Source: Luteibacter sp. OK325
GTDB taxonomy: Bacteria > Pseudomonadota > Gammaproteobacteria > Xanthomonadales > Rhodanobacteraceae
Length of the DNA: 64,000 nt
Direction: 5' to 3'
NCBI RefSeq assembly: GCF_003050935.1
Contig: NZ_QAOX01000003.1
Span: 434,001 to 498,000, forward strand
The notes under the pieces are model-generated. The model ran no database searches, was not told where the DNA came from, and saw nothing but the letters and a program-made list of their open reading frames with translations. Position 1 is the first letter of the stretch. Each line of letters starts with the position of its first letter. Made by a program: the position numbers and the translations under genes. This document shows positions 8,028 through 16,306 of the stretch, piece by piece.

Positions 8028-8645
8028 TCACATTCTCACTACAACTGAAAACGGAAGGTCATCGTCGTCATTCGTATGCATATAGCGATACATGCCTACG
8101 ACACGGATCTTGCCCGCTTCTTGCCGAAAGGCGTCTTTTCCCCAAACCCATGCGGAGTAGTTGTGCTTCGCCTCCGGAATCACGATCGGGGTTTCAGCAA
8201 CGACCGAGCCGCTTTCCAGGTCCAGCTTGACTACGTGCACGATGCCTTGGTTGAGCGAAGCAGAAGCGTAGGTATCGAGTTGAAGGAGCACATAGAGAAA
8301 GTCGCCACTGCGGAGACAGTGCGTGGCGCGACCGCCGAAGAAGTCCTCCGGTATCTTTAGCTTCTTTACCCAAACGGGCCGTCCACCCGTCGCGCTCGTG
8401 AGGTAGACGTACGGGTGGGAATACGTCCAGTCCTCGTCCTGCACGTAGCCCACAACACAGTTCCTACCCTCCCCGACCGGAAGCGAAGCCTTGCGATGAA
8501 AGTCCTTGGGGATCCTTGCGCCCGAAACGGTACGGCCACCAGCACCCGCCGAGCCAAGCTCCGCGCCGATCACGATCGTACTCGCCGCCGTCGCCATGGC
8601 TGTGGCCAATACGATCACCAGGCTTCCAAGCTTTGCCCTGATCAC
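8028..8645 (-). CDS. Exported protein, candidate T4SS immunity partner (205 aa)
   Basis: The GTG at 8645 overlaps the stop codon of the upstream effector (ATGTGA). Starts further upstream would lie inside the effector gene. Residues 2-27 (RAKLGSLVIVLATAMATAA) form a signal peptide or anchor. The mature part is beta-rich with repeated 'YVYLTS', 'FLYVLLQL' and 'VVKLDLESG' strands, suggesting a small propeller-like or sandwich fold. No family is recognised. The first ~30 bases resemble the start of the LprI-like gene at 2284 although the proteins then differ, which suggests exchange of inhibitor bodies behind a common start. Confidence 0.6.
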   Translation of the reverse strand: MIRAKLGSLVIVLATAMATAASTIVIGAELGSAGAGGRTVSGARIPKDFHRKASLPVGEGRNCVVGYVQDEDWTYSHPYVYLTSATGGRPVWVKKLKIPEDFFGGRATHCLRSGDFLYVLLQLDTYASASLNQGIVHVVKLDLESGSVVAETPIVIPEAKHNYSAWVWGKDAFRQEAGKIRVVGMYRYMHTNDDDDLPFSVVVRM

Positions 8646-10819
8646 ATCACCGGCCCTTGCTGAGACATCTGGGCAGCCTGTTCCTGACTCTGCTGACGGA
8701 TCTGCTCCATCTGCTGATCGAACTGCTGAATCTGCTGGATCGCCTGCTGAGGCTCTGGCGGAGGTGTGCTCAGGTCGACCACAGCCGTCGTAGATATCAG
8801 GCCGTCGGAGTTCATGCTCAAGGTCATGCTGTCGTAGTCCACATGTAGACCGCTCAGGTTCTTGGCGGTGATTCGATGCCTGTGGCACGCGGCAGTGAAC
8901 TGCACCAAGCGCTCCTCCGACGCATTGGGCAAGCAACGCTCAAGTTTGTTGTAGAGGTCGTGATCCCGACTGTTCGGATTCCGGGGATCATCCAGCGAGT
9001 GCTGCCGATGTTCCGGGGTCGGGCCTACTCGGGAAACGCTGTTCGGAACCGTGTGTCCGCGTCCGAGCACGCTCTCCTGACGCTCGGCCCTTGCCTGCTC
9101 ATGCACCTCAAACCGCCGCATCGCATCAGGCCACTTCGACGCGCTTTCCTCCATGGGCGTACTCGCCTCGGACGTTGCCACTGCACTCCTTAGGGTGAAC
9201 TGTTCATTCGTCCGCCCCTTCGGTATCTGCATCGCCCGCAAGGCGTCACCACGCTCCGACAGCTCGATGTGATCGACGCGCTCCAGGCCATCAGCGCGGG
9301 CCTGCACGGTCAGTGCGGACGAGATGTTGTCGGTGTAGTGATCCGGCGCCCGGCCGAGGCTCCTATCCAGTTCGACGACGTGCCGCCTGACCTGCCTGAA
9401 GAATTCATGGTCTGGGTGTGCGGGAAGATCGAGACGCGTTGGCAGCGGAGGGGCGTTATCGGGCGCGACGGGAACGTACTGGTGTGCATTCTTGCCTTGT
9501 ACCGTGTGGTTGAAGGTACGCGGGGCTGACGGTAGCTGGGTGCTATCGAAGTACTCGCCGTTCCCATGGCTCTTGGTCAAGTCGAGGCCCTGGCGCTCCA
9601 GCACGTCCTCAAACAGGCCGAGCCTGGCCATGTCGAAGGTGGGCTCCGGCTTCCTCCCTTGAAACAAGGGCGCCTTTTTCTCCGCTGCGAGAATCTGCTC
9701 GATGGCTTGCTTCCCGTAATGGTTCGGGTAGTTAGATACGTGGTCGTGGTTGAGGCCCATGACCCGCTCTTTGCTCCCCAAAGGAAAGTGGTCCCTGGTC
9801 GGGCGGTCGAAGTAGTGCTTGCCCAGGGCTTCGATGTTCCCGGCGGTCGGGCTTAACGTCATATCTGCATTGAGCACAATGTCTGGGTGAACGGTGGCGG
9901 GGCCGCCCGAGACCTGAAACGGCACGAAGTCACGCATCCGATCATCTGCCTCGCCCATGGCTTTGAGGGTCACGGGCTTGCCGGACGCCTCCATCCAGCT
10001 CTGCACAGCATTCCACCCCGCGATCTGCCCCCTGGCTTCGTCTTTACGGACCTCTCCGAGATACGCAGCAAGCACCGGTGTGTAGTCGTGGATGGGTGAG
10101 GAACTCTGGGAGATATGATTAACGCCGTCCCTCAATGCCACAGTCGCCTGCAAAGCGTCCGCCCGGTTGAAGGCATGTTGAACCTCGTGACCGACAACGA
10201 AGGTGAGGGCCGCGGCATTGAACGTCCTGCCCGGGCGTGCGACGAGGGCACCGGCAGGAAGCAACATCGTGTGTGTTTCACCGACATAGGCACCGCCGAT
10301 GTTGGCGTTGGGCGGCAGCAGTTCGAACCTCTCCAAGCCAAACTTGTGAGGACTCGTGGGGTCTCTGGTCGTGGCTGCACGCTTGAACTCGCTGGCGAGA
10401 TAAGGCGACCCGTTCAGCGTGTTCTGAAGATTCCTTACCATCTCGGGCGATGCACCACCTACCGGCTTGCCTCCGTTCGTCACCACACCCGAGGCGAACG
10501 CTACAAGCATCGACTGAACCCTACAGGTCGCTATGAGATCCGGGGTCGGAGCCGCCCCGGAATCTCGGAACGCGCTGGATGGCAGACTCACCGAGCCTCG
10601 CTCAGAATCGAAGCGACCAACGTGATTCGCCCGACTCCCTTCAGTGTCGATCTGGAACGAACGCATGGTTCCTGCCGCAGCCGCTGCGTTGAACGCACGC
10701 AGGGTCAGCTCACTGGCCTCGACCGCGGCGCGTAGCTGCACGGCTCTTTGGGGACCGGTCGACGATCGCACTTGGAAGTCTCCAAGCATCGCCTCAAGCT
10801 GGGCGTTAATCCTTTTCAT
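8642..10819 (-). CDS. T4SS zinc-metallopeptidase effector with two XVIPCD-like segments (725 aa)
   Basis: The ATG at 10819 has AAGGAA upstream and follows the 439-residue gene by 17 bases. HEVQH at residues 211-215 and DEARGQIAGWNA (E261) mirror the effector at 3896-5605. Residues ~468-535 (HPDHEFFRQVRRHVVELDRS through GLERVDHIEL) form a classic XVIPCD. Residues ~615-725 repeat a diverged version and end in a Gln-rich tail, QQMEQIRQQSQEQAAQMSQQ. The predicted role is a secreted antibacterial hydrolase recruited by VirD4. It lacks a signal peptide, as expected for T4SS cargo. The target is unknown. Confidence 0.8.
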   Translation of the reverse strand: MKRINAQLEAMLGDFQVRSSTGPQRAVQLRAAVEASELTLRAFNAAAAAGTMRSFQIDTEGSRANHVGRFDSERGSVSLPSSAFRDSGAAPTPDLIATCRVQSMLVAFASGVVTNGGKPVGGASPEMVRNLQNTLNGSPYLASEFKRAATTRDPTSPHKFGLERFELLPPNANIGGAYVGETHTMLLPAGALVARPGRTFNAAALTFVVGHEVQHAFNRADALQATVALRDGVNHISQSSSPIHDYTPVLAAYLGEVRKDEARGQIAGWNAVQSWMEASGKPVTLKAMGEADDRMRDFVPFQVSGGPATVHPDIVLNADMTLSPTAGNIEALGKHYFDRPTRDHFPLGSKERVMGLNHDHVSNYPNHYGKQAIEQILAAEKKAPLFQGRKPEPTFDMARLGLFEDVLERQGLDLTKSHGNGEYFDSTQLPSAPRTFNHTVQGKNAHQYVPVAPDNAPPLPTRLDLPAHPDHEFFRQVRRHVVELDRSLGRAPDHYTDNISSALTVQARADGLERVDHIELSERGDALRAMQIPKGRTNEQFTLRSAVATSEASTPMEESASKWPDAMRRFEVHEQARAERQESVLGRGHTVPNSVSRVGPTPEHRQHSLDDPRNPNSRDHDLYNKLERCLPNASEERLVQFTAACHRHRITAKNLSGLHVDYDSMTLSMNSDGLISTTAVVDLSTPPPEPQQAIQQIQQFDQQMEQIRQQSQEQAAQMSQQGPVM

Positions 10820-10836
10820 GTAGATCCATTCCTTGG

Positions 10837-12156
10837 TTAAACGTTTCCACGCACATAGATCGTCCAGGCGCACATAAGATCGTCGTTCGGCCTAGCCCAT
10901 CGCGTACTTACCTCGACCCAGGCGTCGTTTGTCTTGGAAAACGTCCAGAGCAGCACCTCTCCCAATTCGCCCCATTCCCGACCTTCGGCATAGCCGGCCC
11001 GCAAGAGCCTGTCTCGCAGTTTGTCGAAAGGCAGGCGACAGTACGGCAGTGGATCGTTAGGGTCACGGCTACTTCCGAAGTGCAGGAAAGCTGAGCGCTC
11101 AGAGGCGACCCCTCCATCCGCGAAGCTGAGCGTTACCCAATCACCCTCGGGATAAGCGGCGCTCGCGTCGCCGCTACCGGCCTCTCCGTGCCGCAGTTGG
11201 CCCCCTACCGCAGTTTGGATCCTGTCGAAGGACACGTCCGATCCGCTACTGAGGGTGTAGATATATCCGAGATAGCCGTCTACGAGTTGACTCGGGTCTT
11301 TGGTGGATAGAGCGGCCGTCGACGGGTGAGCGCCGTAATCGGGTCGCGGAGGTCGCTCCGAATTCTGCGGGGATGACGCGTAGGACGACGCCGCTTGGTT
11401 CAGACCGAGGCTCGCCGTAAGGTACGCGCTCCCATCTTCGATCTTCATTCCCTTCGCCCGCTCGATCGCCTTCTTTAGATCTGACTCATCAACGACGTGG
11501 AGGTCGGGAGCAGCCCCTACCGGCGAGAGATCGTCGACGCTTACGCGGAAAACATAGTGCCCTGCAGACACAAGCATGGTCCCATCCCCCAGCCCCATGC
11601 CAGTACCAATGATTGAATCCCAGGGGACGCTCGGGCAGCCCGATGCCGAAGATCGAGGGTAAAGAAGCACCTTTCGCCAGATAGTCGACTTGAAGTCGTC
11701 AGACAATCGCTCTGACACGTTGAGTTCGGGCTTGCAAGAAACACTGTTACCGAACTGGAGTGAGGAAACGTTGACATGCACGTTGTTCCCGATGGCACCG
11801 TCAGGCCTTGGATCCTTGAAATAAGAGACGGGATGCAACGTGCCCCGATGGGTGATGCCTAGGGAGTCAACGAAGGCGTCTGCGTACCCGCCCGGATTTT
11901 GGACCGTGACGTTCTCGATCCTTCCCGAGAAGAAATCCAATGCCTTCGTGTGACCATGTCCCGGCGATGCGAGAACCCAGGCAATCCGCTTGCCATTCCT
12001 ATGTTCCACGAACATGCTCTCCGGCCACGCATCGCCACCTCCGACAAGCTGACGCTCCGCAATCCCTGTGTTTGGCCACGCCGGTCCCGTAGAGCTGCGG
12101 GCGGGCGCCGCTGCCATGCTCAGAGCGGCTGCTATCAGTACGAGCATCAGTTTCAC
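10837..12156 (-). CDS. Exported two-domain immunity-like protein (439 aa)
   Basis: The GTG at 12156 has AAAGGAAAG 8 bases upstream and opens a signal peptide (KLMLVLIAAALSMAAAPARS). A TTG seven codons further up is less likely. Residues ~25-270 are beta-rich with repeated aromatic-glycine strands, possibly a propeller. The last ~150 residues are homologous to the tail fused to VirD4. The gene sits 17 bases upstream of the metallopeptidase effector, the same order as the VirD4-tail/effector pair, so I infer it neutralises that effector in the periplasm. The extra N-terminal domain is unexplained. Confidence 0.6.
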   Translation of the reverse strand: MKLMLVLIAAALSMAAAPARSSTGPAWPNTGIAERQLVGGGDAWPESMFVEHRNGKRIAWVLASPGHGHTKALDFFSGRIENVTVQNPGGYADAFVDSLGITHRGTLHPVSYFKDPRPDGAIGNNVHVNVSSLQFGNSVSCKPELNVSERLSDDFKSTIWRKVLLYPRSSASGCPSVPWDSIIGTGMGLGDGTMLVSAGHYVFRVSVDDLSPVGAAPDLHVVDESDLKKAIERAKGMKIEDGSAYLTASLGLNQAASSYASSPQNSERPPRPDYGAHPSTAALSTKDPSQLVDGYLGYIYTLSSGSDVSFDRIQTAVGGQLRHGEAGSGDASAAYPEGDWVTLSFADGGVASERSAFLHFGSSRDPNDPLPYCRLPFDKLRDRLLRAGYAEGREWGELGEVLLWTFSKTNDAWVEVSTRWARPNDDLMCAWTIYVRGNV

Positions 12157-12310
12157 GGTGTGTCTTTCCTTTGCCAAACTGGGGCCTCGTTACGTGTGAC
12201 GCTGACTAGCGAGCGCGGCCAAGGATGCAACAAGGGGTTGACGAATTTGAGTGCGCGAAACGCGTTCGGGGCAATTTTCAGAAATCTTCTATTAACCGTG
12301 ACCGCGATTC

Positions 12311-12553
12311 TCAGGCCCGCCCTGCCCGCTCCCACGTCAAGCGCGCATGCGCCTCCGCCGTGCAGCGCACACCCAGACGCGTCAGCGCACTGATGGCTTC
12401 AAGTCCCATCGCCATACGGTTGCAATCGACCGTATCGGACTCGTGCACGAGTTCGGCCAATAGCTCGGTAAGGCCTCGGGCGTATTGCAGCCACTCGGTG
12501 GCCTGGTTCAAGAGATCGTGTGTGGAGGTTTCGGCTTCGTTGATGTCAGTCAT
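12311..12553 (-). CDS. Small DUF3077/DUF6124-like protein, copy 2 (80 aa)
   Basis: The ATG at 12553 follows AAAGGAAG. The protein is a single helical domain (HDLLNQATEWLQYARGLTEL, then CNRMAMGLEAISALTRLG) paralogous to the protein at 3081-3368. It is the first gene of the minus-strand run 12,553-3,896 (immunity, effector, immunity, VirD4, effector). A regulatory or adaptor role for the cluster is conceivable but nothing in the sequence shows it. Confidence 0.6.
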   Translation of the reverse strand: MTDINEAETSTHDLLNQATEWLQYARGLTELLAELVHESDTVDCNRMAMGLEAISALTRLGVRCTAEAHARLTWERAGRA

Positions 12554-12870
12554 GGTCTTCTTCCTTTCGGATGGCCACCGCACGTCCAAGTTGCGGCACG
12601 CCGTGCAAAGCGCGACGTGCCGCGGACCATAGGACTCGCGGTTTCAACGACTGCCCGTGTCCGGGCGCCGGCGGCGTAATTGACGAAGTGGATCGCGGCG
12701 TCAGCCCTGACCACCGACCCAAGCGGCTACGTGCCGGGTAGGACGGCCAAGAAAAATCTTAGAAAAAGCGGCCGCCGCCGCGGTTCTTCAACCGTGTCTG
12801 CGCGGTATGCAGACAGGCCGGTGACCGTTGGGGGTGTCGCCGAGGGGGTTCGGCGGGCGAGCGGGTGCCG

Positions 12871-12876
12871 TATGAT
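12871..12876 (+). promoter_or_regulatory. Candidate -10 element for the RNA (copy 2)
   Basis: TATGAT in the same conserved context as 3681-3686 (GGGTGCCG upstream, CGGGGGTAGCCA downstream). There is no clear -35. Confidence 0.3.
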
Positions 12877-12877
12877 C

Positions 12878-13045
12878 GGGGGTAGCCATTGTGACTCCAC
12901 GTAAGTTGGAATGGTCAGCGAGTCGGGAGTGTTAGTGCACTCTCGGCTCGCGCTTCTCACCGCTTTAAGCGATGGTTGTCTGCGCGGCAATGATGGCGAC
13001 GACGCAGACAACAGAAAGACCGTAGCAAAACAACATTCGGTTGTC
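12878..13045 (+). ncRNA. Candidate structured RNA, copy 2
   Basis: Hairpin 1 pairs 12918-12931 (GCGAGTCGGGAGTG) with 12938-12951 (CACTCTCGGCTCGC), 14 pairs including two G-U. Hairpin 2 pairs 12975-12984 (GTTGTCTGCG) perfectly with 13003-13012 (CGCAGACAAC). Hairpin 3 is ACAAC/GTTGT at 13030-13044. Compared with copy 1, stem changes are compensatory while loops vary. It ends ~77 bases before the hydrolase gene at 13122, so here it could also be that gene's leader; copy 1 has no such downstream gene, which favours an independent RNA. Confidence 0.4.
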
Positions 13046-13121
13046 TGTAGTCCTACGCGATGAAGCGCTCATTCGCCCAACCTCACGGGCTCTCGTCAAT
13101 GCTTTCGGGAACAGCGCGGAT

Positions 13122-13976
13122 ATGACGATACGTCACTGGGCAAAGCAGCATCGCCTTCGTCTCGCCTGGACAGGCCTCGCCTGCCTCGTGGCGTACTTCT
13201 TGACCCCTGTGCTGATACTTGCCTTTATGCTGGATCAGCGGGTACTCAGTCCCTCGCACTCGGAGGCGACCCATGAGCAATGGCGACACGTCGTAACCAC
13301 GAACGAAGGACGCGGCGTAGCTCTCCGCCGCTACAGCAATGGCCTCAACGGTAAGTGCGTGATCTTCTTCCCCGGCCAGCAAGGCGGAATGGCGAGATAC
13401 GAACGAGACCTCCTGCCCTTGATTCGAGTCGACGGCGTCGCCCTCTATACGATCTCGTATCCCGGCCAGGATGGCGCTCCAGGGCAAGGCTCGCTCAACC
13501 ACCTCTCCGAGGACGTGGAACGTACGCTGAGATTCCTTACAGACGACGGCCTTTGCACGATGGGGCAAAGCCTTTTTGTCGGACGCTCCTTGGGCGCAAG
13601 CATCGCTGTCCTGGAAGCTGCGAAGTTCCGACCTAAAGGCGTATTGGTGGAAGGCGTATCTCCGGACCTGGCAACGGCCATTCGAGCCTGGATGCGTCGG
13701 CACATCGCAACATGGGCCTGGCAGTCGTTACCCATCCGAGCCCTCGTACCGATGACAGGGGAGCTGGAGCCGCCGGTAAGCCGTTGGCAGGGTCCGCCCA
13801 TGATCGTTTTCCAGGGCACCGACGATAACGTCGCACCCTTTGATGCGGCGAAGGCACTCATGTTGAACCGTCCGGGCGTGAGGTTCGAAGCCGTGCCCGG
13901 CGGCAATCACGAAGATACCTTTCTTATCGCGGGACCAGCCTACCGAGCTGCACTTCTTGATCTTTCAGATCGATAG
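13122..13976 (+). CDS. Membrane-anchored alpha/beta hydrolase (284 aa)
   Basis: A predicted serine hydrolase of unknown substrate. One N-terminal membrane helix (LACLVAYFLTPVLILAFML, about residues 18-36) anchors it with the catalytic domain outside. The nucleophile elbow is GRSLGAS. The acid is probably in FQGTDDNVAPFD and the histidine in GGNHEDTF near the C-terminus, giving a complete triad. The ATG at 13122 is chosen because the longer frame begins inside the duplicated RNA-like block. It is divergent from the effector cluster and no partner is evident. Confidence 0.75.
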   Translation: MTIRHWAKQHRLRLAWTGLACLVAYFLTPVLILAFMLDQRVLSPSHSEATHEQWRHVVTTNEGRGVALRRYSNGLNGKCVIFFPGQQGGMARYERDLLPLIRVDGVALYTISYPGQDGAPGQGSLNHLSEDVERTLRFLTDDGLCTMGQSLFVGRSLGASIAVLEAAKFRPKGVLVEGVSPDLATAIRAWMRRHIATWAWQSLPIRALVPMTGELEPPVSRWQGPPMIVFQGTDDNVAPFDAAKALMLNRPGVRFEAVPGGNHEDTFLIAGPAYRAALLDLSDR

Positions 13977-14321
13977 AGCCACAGACGTCGGCCCACCTCT
14001 TGGCGATAGGGGCGAAATCCGCGTTTGACCCTGGCAGCTTCGCCACGACCGCTGTTGGCACCACGCGCCTGGGCACGGGACATCAGCGATATCCCAATCC
14101 GTTTATGGGTGTCCGTAAACGACCGGGACCTTCGATAGACCCAGATCTTTCGATACGCGCGTAAAGTCCGCTGAATTCGGGCGCAGGCTTTGGGCACCCG
14201 GTAGGGATGGGTCAGAAACGAAGGCGGGGTCGCTCTTTGTCAGCAACCGCCCACCCGGGGCGTAAATATGATGCCACTCGCACGCTTCCGCACTGCGCAT
14301 GCAGGACAGCCCAACACGGTC
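13977..14321. other. Gap without a recognised gene
   Basis: Short open frames exist on both strands but none has a convincing ribosome site or domain. I see no tRNA, repeat or strong dyad. Confidence 0.4.
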
Positions 14322-14555
14322 TTATTGTTCCAAGCCCTGCGGTGCCGGCAGAACAACGGGTTGCGCAGTGCCGGCGCGCAGAACGAGTTCGTTTCGCTCG
14401 CAAGACGGCGAGGCTTCGCTGCAGCGGACGATCATTGTCGACCGGCCGCAGGTCTTCGCGAAAGCCGGATGCGCGTTTTCGGCAGCTCGACCGGAGTCGC
14501 CGGAGGCCGACAGGACAAGGAGTGCGGCGGCTAGCAGGATTCGTTGTCCTGACAT
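14322..14555 (-). CDS. Small exported cysteine-containing protein (77 aa)
   Basis: The ATG at 14555 is preceded by AGGAAGGAAA, a strong ribosome site. The signal peptide is RILLAAALLVLSASGDSGRA. The ~53-residue mature part has three cysteines (KTCGRS, IVRCSE, PSCERN). No family is recognised. It lies between the T4SS region and the defence island and may belong to neither. Confidence 0.5.
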   Translation of the reverse strand: MSGQRILLAAALLVLSASGDSGRAAENAHPAFAKTCGRSTMIVRCSEASPSCERNELVLRAGTAQPVVLPAPQGLEQ

Positions 14556-15008
14556 GCCTATTTCCTTCCTAATGGAGGAATCACGATACCTATCGTTGCG
14601 TCCAAAGCAAGCCGCGGGGCCCGTTGCGTCTTTCGACACGGCCAGCTGAGCCTTCTGTACCGGGTTCAGATCCATGTCAGCGGATAGCAGGCGCCTACTG
14701 AATAAGCGGACACAAATGCCGATCGAATTCGGGCGACGATCCAATGTCAGCGAATGCGACAGCGCTGCGCGTTCCCGTTGCTACTACGACATGCATATGA
14801 TCGTTGCCTCACTCACACATTTGTCCCGACCCCGTTACTTTCCCCGACTGTGCTTTCAGATTATGCTCAAACCCAAGGGGGCTTCGGCCTAACGGTAGTG
14901 AGTTGATCTAGGCGAAGGGGTCGTTGTGACTGGGGGCGAGTACAAAGCAAAAGAGGAGCCACAACGAGAGCGCCGCGCTCTCGTTCTCCAGTACGCCGGC
15001 GAAAGGCC
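14556..15008. other. Intergenic region upstream of the DUF3427/DUF3883-like gene
   Basis: No gene is recognised in this 453-base gap. It contains the 14963-14985 dyad described separately and presumably the divergent promoters of the flanking genes. Confidence 0.4.
14963..14985 (+). promoter_or_regulatory. Perfect 10-base inverted repeat in the 5' leader
   Basis: AACGAGAGCG - CCG - CGCTCTCGTT is a perfect dyad 23 bases before the ATG at 15009. It could be an operator or an RNA hairpin limiting translation of the downstream gene. There is no T-run, so it is not a classical terminator. Confidence 0.45.
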
Positions 15009-15950
15009 ATGAAAGGAGAGGTTCTCGATCTTTCCGGTTTTGTAGTAGGCGAGACCTACAGCCGCGCAGACATCACCAGGATCGGCCTAGTGTCTCCGAA
15101 GAACGCCACCTGGGGTACTGGCATCGGTGAGTTCGAGAATGCCGTTCTTCTTTTCGTGACGCTTGAGAAGACTGACTACCACTATCGCGACCAATTCGAC
15201 GGAGGCCTGTTCTGGTGGCAGAGCCAGACTCGCCAAACTCAGACAGACCGAATTCTTCAGAGCCTCACTTCAGGTGAACGCGAAGCCCATATCTTCTGTC
15301 GAGTTCGAGCAAAGCAATCCGCGACATTCCCTTTTGTCTACTGTGGTCGTCTCTCAGCTCCCTTAATGGACGGCGAGAAGCCGGTCACGTGTTTATTTGA
15401 AGCACTCGATATCGTTGAGGACGCCAAAGGAGAACTTGCTCGCGTCTACGAATGGCGTCCAGGCAAATCTATGGAGGCCGCCGAAACTGACCGCAGGCAG
15501 TTGCTCCTCGAAAACGAACTAAGTAAGCCGCGGGCCCGTGGCCAGGGGCGCGTCAGAGACTATCAACGACGCAGGGTTGTTGAGATGTACGCTATGGACC
15601 TTGCGAAGAAACACTATGCTGCACTCGGCTTTAAGGTGACTGACACATCGAGCACACATCCTTACGACTTAAGTTGCTTGAAGAACGATCGGGTCACACG
15701 TGTGGAGGTAAAGGGTACGCAGACGACCGGCTCTACGGTCGATGTGACCGTCGCTGAAGTCGAGTCAGCGCGTTGCGGAGAAAAGCTAGGCTATGCAACC
15801 GACCTGTTCGTCGTCCATTCGATCCGTCTCACAGGGGCGGGTGATTCGATCCACGCGAACGGCGGGACCATTCACAAGATTAGCGACTGGTTCCCGATGG
15901 ATGCGCGTCTGAAAACCATGACTTTTCGTTATGAGGTCGAACGGATCTAA
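15009..15950 (+). CDS. DUF3427-like / DUF3883-like nuclease candidate (313 aa)
   Basis: The N-terminal half (ETYSRADI..., then LLFVTLEKTDYHYRDQF and a WWQSQ motif) resembles the DUF3427 domain found at the ends of defence helicases. The C-terminal ~120 residues (YDLSCLKN...TRVEVKGTQ...VTVAEVESAR) have the D-x(n)-ExK core of DUF3883/Mrr-like restriction-endonuclease folds, with the likely metal ligands in YDL and EVKG. The predicted role is sensing modified or foreign DNA and cleaving it. GAAAGG precedes the start. It stands alone ahead of the Hsp70-like and MORC systems. Confidence 0.65.
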   Translation: MKGEVLDLSGFVVGETYSRADITRIGLVSPKNATWGTGIGEFENAVLLFVTLEKTDYHYRDQFDGGLFWWQSQTRQTQTDRILQSLTSGEREAHIFCRVRAKQSATFPFVYCGRLSAPLMDGEKPVTCLFEALDIVEDAKGELARVYEWRPGKSMEAAETDRRQLLLENELSKPRARGQGRVRDYQRRRVVEMYAMDLAKKHYAALGFKVTDTSSTHPYDLSCLKNDRVTRVEVKGTQTTGSTVDVTVAEVESARCGEKLGYATDLFVVHSIRLTGAGDSIHANGGTIHKISDWFPMDARLKTMTFRYEVERI

Positions 15951-16138
15951 AGCGTGTCGTACGATCTATGAGAACCTTTGAGGAGATGAAGGACTATGGA
16001 TGCGCAGACCAATCGTTTGAATTCCGTCGTTCATCAGATCGAATAACACGACGAGAGAATGGAATGACTCATCGGGGATGCACCGTTTACGCCGCTATTG
16101 CATATACCTAAGCGGGGTTTTCGCCTATAGCGCCTGAT

Positions 16139-16156
16139 GCGACCACTGGTGGTCGC
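16139..16156. repeat. Inverted repeat GCGACCAC-TG-GTGGTCGC
   Basis: A perfect dyad with 8-base arms and a 2-base centre. The size fits a dimeric repressor site or a short RNA hairpin. There is no T-run. Confidence 0.45.
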
Positions 16157-16306
16157 AGAAGTGAATCTGGTCTCCCATCGTACGCATTGCATGGATCAGG
16201 CCATCGAGCCGATGGCGATGCGCGCTTCGCTCATTCAGCACGTCGATGACTCGCACCACCATGCCATTTCGGTACGGCCAGTGGACGCATCATAAATGCC
16301 TTACGC

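Larger units (their letters stand above)
12554..13121. other. Duplicated non-coding block, copy 2
   Basis: This 568-base gap has no gene. From about 12590 to 13050 it is the counterpart of 3369-3860. It should contain the minus-strand promoter for the small gene at 12311-12553 and the plus-strand RNA candidate. The last ~70 bases before the hydrolase gene at 13122 have no counterpart in copy 1. Confidence 0.6.
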
